From contig JBOFDP010000007.1 in assembly GCA_051647125.1 (NCBI GenBank), forward strand, positions 1 through 30,071: a stretch of 30,071 bases of DNA, written 5' to 3'. The translations under genes were made by a program, and so were the position numbers. Within the stretch, counting starts at the first letter, position 1; each line of letters starts with the position of its first letter. The notes beneath the pieces were generated by a model, which did not search any database, was not told the origin of the DNA, and saw only the letters and a program-made list of their open reading frames with translations. Of this stretch, positions 25,192-30,071 are shown one piece after another. The stretch is from JBOFDP01 sp051647125 (GTDB taxonomy: Bacteria; Bacteroidota; Bacteroidia; Chitinophagales; Chitinophagaceae).

Positions 25192-25199
25192 CAAACATA
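25192..25199 (-). promoter_or_regulatory. -7 promoter box for the act operon
   Basis: Minus-strand TATGTTTG matches TAnnTTTG, 38 bases upstream of actA. The rest of the 25200-25449 spacer between actA and ftsY is extremely AT-rich with T and A runs. I see no gene remnant or clear terminator in it. Confidence 0.5.
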
Positions 25200-25449
25200 A
25201 TTAATTTTTTTGTTTTTTAAAAATTTTAATTTTTTTACTTCTCCTCAAGTTTTGTTTTGTAAAGATATTTCTTTTTTTTGGTTGTTTTTCTATAAAAAAC
25301 AAACTTTAAAAAACAAAAAGTATATAAGGTTGTTGTTTTTGTACCTCAATAGACATTTTAAGAAATATACAGGATTTATTCTATAAAGGAAAGGGGGTAT
25401 CTTTTTTGTGGAAAATGTTGTAAAATTGCATAAATTTCAAAGCCTTATC

Positions 25450-26406
25450 ATGTCAATTTTAAAAAACTTATTTAAAAACAAGCCAAAAAGTAAAACTTCA
25501 AGCTTATTATATACCCGAATACACAAAAAAGAGAATAATTTTTGGACAAAAATTACTGGTTTATTTTCTAAAGAAAACGCCTCCTTATCAGAAGAAATTT
25601 TAGAAGAAATAGAAGAAATCCTTATTACTGCCGATATTGGTATGGAAACAACTTCAAAAATATTAGCACAAATAGAAAAAAAAGCCTCCTCTCTACAATC
25701 AGAAGAGGATTGGAAATATTTGTTACAAGAAGAACTTTTATCTATACTAAAACCCGTACAAGAAAAAAAAGCCACAATAAATATAATTCAAGATAAACCT
25801 TATATTATAATGGTAGTAGGCATCAATGGCTCTGGGAAAACTACCAGTATTGGGAAATTATCACAACAATTTAGAGAAAAAAAATATCAGGTTATGTTGG
25901 GAGCTGCTGATACTTTTCGTGCTGCTGCTATTGAGCAATTAAATATTTGGGCAGATCGTACAGGAGCTTCTATTGTAAAACGCCAACAAGGAGAAGATCC
26001 TTCAGCTGTAGCTTTCGATACTATACAAAGTGCTATTGCAAAAAACAAAGATATTGTACTTATAGACACTGCAGGAAGATTACACAATAAAACGCAACTT
26101 ATGGAAGAACTCTCTAAAATGAAACGTGTTATTTCAAAAGCCAAAAACAATGCTCCAAACGAAATTCTTTTAGTGATAGATGGTAGTACAGGACAAAATG
26201 CTCTTGAACAAGTAAAACATTTTGCTCAGGCTACTCCTCTCTCTGGCATTATTCTTACAAAAATGGATGGTACCGCCAAAGGGGGTATTGTCTTTGCTAT
26301 TGCAGATCAAACTAAAATTCCTATCCAATATATTGGGATAGGAGAACGTGTTAACGATTTAGTAGACTTTGATGCTGAAGATTTTGTAAAAAGTATTTTT
26401 GCCTAA
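25450..26406 (+). CDS. ftsY: Signal recognition particle receptor FtsY
   Basis: GTPase that docks ribosome-SRP complexes at the membrane for co-translational insertion of membrane proteins. From ATG 25450 it is 318 residues and starts MSILKNLFKNKPK, the short basic lead typical of FtsY without the long acidic A domain of E. coli. The helical N domain spans about 40-110. The G domain has the P-loop GINGSGKTTSIGKL, DTFRAAAIEQL, DTAGRLHN, LTKMDGTAKGG and the closing GIGERVNDLVDFD. The frame is open back to GTG 25408, but that adds residues without a family counterpart. ftsK follows 67 bases later on the same strand. Confidence 0.95.
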   Translation: MSILKNLFKNKPKSKTSSLLYTRIHKKENNFWTKITGLFSKENASLSEEILEEIEEILITADIGMETTSKILAQIEKKASSLQSEEDWKYLLQEELLSILKPVQEKKATINIIQDKPYIIMVVGINGSGKTTSIGKLSQQFREKKYQVMLGAADTFRAAAIEQLNIWADRTGASIVKRQQGEDPSAVAFDTIQSAIAKNKDIVLIDTAGRLHNKTQLMEELSKMKRVISKAKNNAPNEILLVIDGSTGQNALEQVKHFAQATPLSGIILTKMDGTAKGGIVFAIADQTKIPIQYIGIGERVNDLVDFDAEDFVKSIFA

Positions 26407-26473
26407 CCCAAAAAGGTTTTATTTTCAGCATCTCTTATTCCTTTTATAGCAAATTATAAACCCATAACGCATC

Positions 26474-29038
26474 ATGGCAAATAGACTAAGAAAAAAAAAT
26501 TCAGAAACAGAAAACAACCTATTAGATAAACCACAAAAAAATATTACTCGTCCAAAAGAGTCTTCTCTGAATACTTCCAAAAATACCTTCAAAGACGATA
26601 GAAAAAAAAAGCTTGCTGGTATTATTTACATATTAATTTCTTTGTTCTTATTTTTTGCTTTTAACTCCTATCTCTTTACTTGGAAAATAGATGCTGATAG
26701 AGTTTCTCAAGAAGGATTTAAATTTTTATTTACTGAAAACCTTCCTGCAGAAAATATTTTAGGTCGATGGGGTGCTTTTGCTTCTAATTTATTTATGTTT
26801 AGAGGTTTTGGCATAGGCTCCTATTTCCTCTGTGTTATATTCTTTATATCCGGTATTCGTTGTTTTAGTAAGAGAATACATTTTTCTTTGATAAAAAGAA
26901 ATTTTTTCTATTTGTTGTCTATTGTATATATAGGGGTAGTTTTAGGGTTTTTATTCCAAAAGATGACTTTTCCTGTTGGTGGTTTATGTGGGCATTTTAT
27001 TGCCTTGTCTATACAAAATGCAATAGGTGGTTTAGGATCTGTTTTAATTTATATCTTTATAGCTCTATTGATTGCCATGTTTAAATTTAATATTTCTTTA
27101 AATTTGCAGCTACCTAACTTTTTAACAAAGAAAATAAAAAACCAACATACCGACCAAAACATAGAAACAAGTTCTTCTAAAGAAAAAAATAATGTATTTA
27201 TAAAAGAAGAAAATTTTAAAAATCCTTTTAGAGATACCAACGCCCCAGTTGCTTTATCCAATAATGAATTATCAAAAATAGAACTTATAGAAATAGAACT
27301 TAATGAAGAACTTAGTGAAGAAGATTTTTTACCTACTCTTCCCATTACTCCAGAAACCCCCACCGCCTTGGTCATAAATCCCATAGCTGAAGACACAGAA
27401 GAAAATATATCCCAAAATAATTTACCTACAGAAGAAAAAGATACTCTAGAACCCTTCCCTCCTTCTATAGAAATGACCGAAAAACAGGCCACGGAAGAAG
27501 AAACTGCATTAGAAGAAAAATCAGAACAGGATAATGATGCTGAAGAGTCTGACCCCTACTTATACTTAAAAAATTATAAATATCCCAGTATACAACTATT
27601 ACAAGATTATGGTGATGATAAAATTGTACTTGATACTTCAGAATTAGAATCCAATAAAAACCAAATTATAGATACTTTAAAAAATTATTCTATTGCCATA
27701 CAACGTATTTCTGCCACTGTAGGCCCCACCGTTACACTATATGAAATTATTCCTGCCGCAGGTGTTCGTATCTCAAAAATTAAAAACCTAGAAAATGATA
27801 TTGCCCTTAGCTTAGCGGCTTTAGGTATTAGAATTATTGCTCCTATTCCAGGAAAAGGAACTATTGGCATTGAAGTACCCAATACCAAAAAACGCATTGT
27901 GAGCATGAAAACCTTGCTGAAATCTGAAAAATTTAAAAATAATAACTATGCTCTGCCTCTTGCTTTAGGAAAAAAAATAGATAATGAAAATTTTATTGTA
28001 GACCTTGCTTCAATGCCACATTTACTAATGGCAGGTGCTACAGGACAAGGTAAATCTGTAGGAATTAATGCTCTACTAATTTCTTTATTATTTAAAAAAC
28101 ATCCTTCTCAATTAAAATTTGTTTTGGTAGACCCTAAAAAGGTAGAACTTACATTATATAGAACCATAGAAAATCATTTCTTGGCAAAACTTCCTGGAGA
28201 GACTGAAGCCATTATTACAGATACTAAAAAGGTAATCCATACGCTAAACTCGCTCTGTATTGAAATGGATATGAGATATGATTTACTCAAAGATGCTGCT
28301 TGTAGAAATATTCGAGAATATAATGAAAAATATGCAGAAAGAAAATTGAATAAATCTAAAGGACATCAATTTCTTCCTTTTATTGTACTTGTAATAGATG
28401 AATTTGCTGACCTTATTATGACCGCCGGCAAAGAAGTAGAAACCCCCATAGCTAGACTAGCTCAACTTGCCAGAGCCGTAGGCATTCATTTAATTATAGC
28501 CACACAACGACCCTCTGTAAATATTATCACAGGAACCATTAAAGCCAATTTCCCTGCAAGGGTGGCGTTTAGAGTATCTTCAAAAATTGACTCTCGCACT
28601 ATTTTAGACGCCGGAGGGGCAGACCAGCTCATAGGGAAAGGTGATTTATTAATTTCCTTTAATGGTGATTTAGTACGCCTGCAATGTGCTTTTGTAGATA
28701 CCCCTGAAGTAGAAAAAGTATGTGAGTTTATAGCCCAACAAAAAGCCTATCCACAACCTTTTCTTTTACCAGAATTTACTGGCGATGAAGAGGCTCTTGA
28801 AAAAACAAATGCTGACATACAAGATAAAGACCCTCTTTTTGAAGAAGCTGCCAAGCTTATTGTACAAGCACAAGTAGGATCTACCTCTTTTCTACAACGA
28901 CGTATGAAACTAGGTTTCAACAGAGCCGGTAGAATTATGGACCAATTAGAGGCTTCCGGTATTGTGGGTGCAGCAACAGGAAGCAAACCCCGAGAAGTGT
29001 TTATAAAAACCCTGGCTGATTTGGATTGCATATTATAA
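26474..29038 (+). CDS. ftsK: DNA translocase FtsK/SpoIIIE
   Basis: Septum-located ATPase that pumps chromosomal DNA during division and activates dimer resolution. The 854-residue protein starts with a basic tail, then four transmembrane helices (about 46-200). A variable linker rich in Glu, Pro and Thr covers about 230-360. The motor follows: alpha domain with SATVGPTVTLYEI, Walker A GATGQGKSVG (near 520), Walker B LVIDEFADLIM (near 641), and ATQRPSVNIITG. The C-terminal winged-helix gamma domain (about 785-854, STSFLQRRMKLGFNRAGRI) reads DNA polarity sequences. All parts are present. A weak stem AACC-GGTT with a T-rich tail lies between ftsY and ftsK. Confidence 0.96.
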   Translation: MANRLRKKNSETENNLLDKPQKNITRPKESSLNTSKNTFKDDRKKKLAGIIYILISLFLFFAFNSYLFTWKIDADRVSQEGFKFLFTENLPAENILGRWGAFASNLFMFRGFGIGSYFLCVIFFISGIRCFSKRIHFSLIKRNFFYLLSIVYIGVVLGFLFQKMTFPVGGLCGHFIALSIQNAIGGLGSVLIYIFIALLIAMFKFNISLNLQLPNFLTKKIKNQHTDQNIETSSSKEKNNVFIKEENFKNPFRDTNAPVALSNNELSKIELIEIELNEELSEEDFLPTLPITPETPTALVINPIAEDTEENISQNNLPTEEKDTLEPFPPSIEMTEKQATEEETALEEKSEQDNDAEESDPYLYLKNYKYPSIQLLQDYGDDKIVLDTSELESNKNQIIDTLKNYSIAIQRISATVGPTVTLYEIIPAAGVRISKIKNLENDIALSLAALGIRIIAPIPGKGTIGIEVPNTKKRIVSMKTLLKSEKFKNNNYALPLALGKKIDNENFIVDLASMPHLLMAGATGQGKSVGINALLISLLFKKHPSQLKFVLVDPKKVELTLYRTIENHFLAKLPGETEAIITDTKKVIHTLNSLCIEMDMRYDLLKDAACRNIREYNEKYAERKLNKSKGHQFLPFIVLVIDEFADLIMTAGKEVETPIARLAQLARAVGIHLIIATQRPSVNIITGTIKANFPARVAFRVSSKIDSRTILDAGGADQLIGKGDLLISFNGDLVRLQCAFVDTPEVEKVCEFIAQQKAYPQPFLLPEFTGDEEALEKTNADIQDKDPLFEEAAKLIVQAQVGSTSFLQRRMKLGFNRAGRIMDQLEASGIVGAATGSKPREVFIKTLADLDCIL

Positions 29039-29087
29039 TTTATAAGGATATTTTTAAAAAAAAATTATTAAATAAATATTAAAATCA

Positions 29088-29095
29088 TAATTTTG
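29088..29095 (+). promoter_or_regulatory. -7 promoter box for the gene at 29131
   Basis: TAATTTTG matches TAnnTTTG, 35 bases before ATG 29131, so this gene and the lipoprotein after it are probably transcribed separately from ftsK. Confidence 0.45.
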
Positions 29096-29130
29096 AACTT
29101 AAAATCTTTTTTAATAAAACAGATAACCTA

Positions 29131-29670
29131 ATGAGAAAGTTAATTTTTGTCCTTTTAATATTAGTCTCTAACAACTTATTTAAAACATCCAAAAGTTATA
29201 GCCAGATTTTTATAGGAGGTGGATATTTTGGGAACTATTTGGGATATAATGGCGTATTGGAATATAGATTTAAAATTGCCAGTTCTAATTTTTATATTAA
29301 CCCTGCTGTTAGCTATAATGGTAATTACAACTATTCCAGATTTATAAATGAGAAGGTGCTTCAAAATAATTTAGATTTATCTACCAATTTTAGCTACAGT
29401 TTTGCTCCACTGATGAATATACATTTTATGGACTTAAGGGTGGGAACAGGATTTATTGCGGGAATTGAATTTTCTCCCACAAGAATCATGGACGACAATC
29501 TTAATTTTGTTTTTGGCGCTCCAGTATATGTGAGCCTCGCTTTTCTTGTACATGAAAGGATAGCTTTAGGCTTTAGGCAGTCATTAAACTTCTATTTTAA
29601 TTCAAAGTATTATCCTATACAGAATCCGAATCTTCTTTTATCAGTAGGTCTATTTTTTAAAATTAAATAA
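29131..29670 (+). CDS. Putative outer-membrane beta-barrel protein
   Basis: A 179-residue protein with a signal peptide (MRKLIFVLLILVSNN, likely cut near SYS-QIF). The mature part is built of alternating aromatic/glycine strands: IFIGGGYFGNYLGYNGVLEY, FYINPAVSYNGNYNY, MDLRVGTGFIAGIEFS, VYVSLAFLVHERIALGFRQS and NLLLSVGLFFKIK. The last strand ends in alternating hydrophobic residues, as in outer-membrane barrels. This suggests a small eight-stranded porin-like or OmpW/OmpA-like barrel, but I cannot name a family. It is followed after two bases by a lipoprotein gene, probably an envelope pair. Confidence 0.7.
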   Translation: MRKLIFVLLILVSNNLFKTSKSYSQIFIGGGYFGNYLGYNGVLEYRFKIASSNFYINPAVSYNGNYNYSRFINEKVLQNNLDLSTNFSYSFAPLMNIHFMDLRVGTGFIAGIEFSPTRIMDDNLNFVFGAPVYVSLAFLVHERIALGFRQSLNFYFNSKYYPIQNPNLLLSVGLFFKIK

Positions 29671-29672
29671 TT

Positions 29673-30071
29673 ATGAAATATTATTCTCTTTTATTCCTTT
29701 CTTTTATCTTTATTTCTTGCAAGCAAAAAAATTTTGATTATTTAGTAGATACTACTAAATTAATTAGCGAGGTAACGTTAGAACCTAAAAATCTCTACCA
29801 ACCCATAACGATGGGTATGGAAACCAACTTAAAATTTACAGTGGATACTAAATTCCCTAAATGGCTACAAAACAATGTGGTTTTTTACCTTACTTGTGAT
29901 AGCAGCGCTACTTTGTATTTAAAAGATGGGACCCCTTTTAGCGATACTACTTTCATTAGACAGGAGGATAGCTTTATCTATTTTGTGGCTAATCGTATAA
30001 ATAGTGATGCTGATATATCTGTAAAATTAACTGCTATAGATAAAGGCGATAAAAACAAAGTAGTCTTCACT
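29673..30071 (+). CDS. Putative lipoprotein, N-terminal part (runs off window)
   Basis: The frame opens at ATG 29673 and remains open to the window end (133 codons). It begins MKYYSLLFLSFIFISCKQK, a lipoprotein signal with Cys16 as the lipidated residue. The rest shows strand-like stretches (TNLKFTVDTKFPKWL, NNVVFYLTCDSSATLYLKDG, DADISVKLTAIDKG) that resemble an Ig-like or other all-beta secreted domain. No family is recognised. It begins two bases after the stop of the barrel protein, so co-transcription and a shared envelope role are likely. Confidence 0.7.
   Translation, partial: MKYYSLLFLSFIFISCKQKNFDYLVDTTKLISEVTLEPKNLYQPITMGMETNLKFTVDTKFPKWLQNNVVFYLTCDSSATLYLKDGTPFSDTTFIRQEDSFIYFVANRINSDADISVKLTAIDKGDKNKVVFT

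Noticed and set aside
1..30071. tRNA, rRNA, CRISPR arrays, riboswitches, attachment sites
   Set aside because: Spacers were read for T-loop sequences, direct repeats and known aptamer cores; none was convincing.

Overview
The window looks like chromosomal DNA of an AT-rich member of the Bacteroidota (about one third G+C by eye), probably Cytophagales-like. Three things point there: repeated promoter boxes of the form TAnnTTTG with no Shine-Dalgarno sites, a complete six-gene alternative complex III operon (actABCDEF), and several lipoprotein and outer-membrane type proteins. The genus cannot be fixed from the sequence.

Layout. 1-425: start of a nitroreductase (-), cut by the window edge. 614-3406: polA (+). 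3403-3599: remnant of a small lipoprotein gene (-). 3627-6362: M20 dipeptidase and NADP-type glutamate dehydrogenase (- operon). 6470-6816: broken Fic gene (-). 6896-7777: tyrA (-). 7824-9707: restriction-modification locus (-) that closely resembles EcoRV. 9698-11344: pgi (-). 11438-11863: lipoprotein (+). 11869-13984: pssA and pepP (- operon). 14001-15250: gene graveyard (-) with an unrecognised remnant, a transposase-like scrap, a signal-peptide protein and a cell-wall hydrolase, all broken. 15272-17170: ispH and an unknown membrane protein (-). 17241-25153: actF, E, D, C, B, A (all -, transcribed A to F). 25450-29038: ftsY and ftsK (+). 29131-30071: outer-membrane-like protein and a lipoprotein that runs off the window (+).

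Functionally, most intact genes are housekeeping: DNA repair, nitrogen assimilation, aromatic amino acid synthesis, glycolysis, phospholipid and isoprenoid synthesis, membrane protein targeting, chromosome segregation and respiration. The act operon encodes a membrane quinol-oxidising complex that passes electrons to cytochrome c or directly to an oxidase. The usual downstream oxidase genes are absent here.

The most notable content is the accessory DNA, nearly all of it decaying. The EcoRV-like endonuclease keeps its catalytic core and recognition loop but is frameshifted in a T5 run. Its partner methyltransferase has lost the catalytic Asp of DPPY (now GPPY) and a motif I glycine. GATATC, the EcoRV site, appears only twice in 30 kb by my manual scan, where about ten are expected, so the system may have been active for a long time before it failed. 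A Fic gene has lost its catalytic middle. A TIGR02594-type hydrolase with Cys changed to Phe is followed by a broken signal-peptide gene, which could be a dead effector-immunity pair. This pattern suggests ongoing genome erosion. All family assignments come from reading translated motifs, not from database searches.
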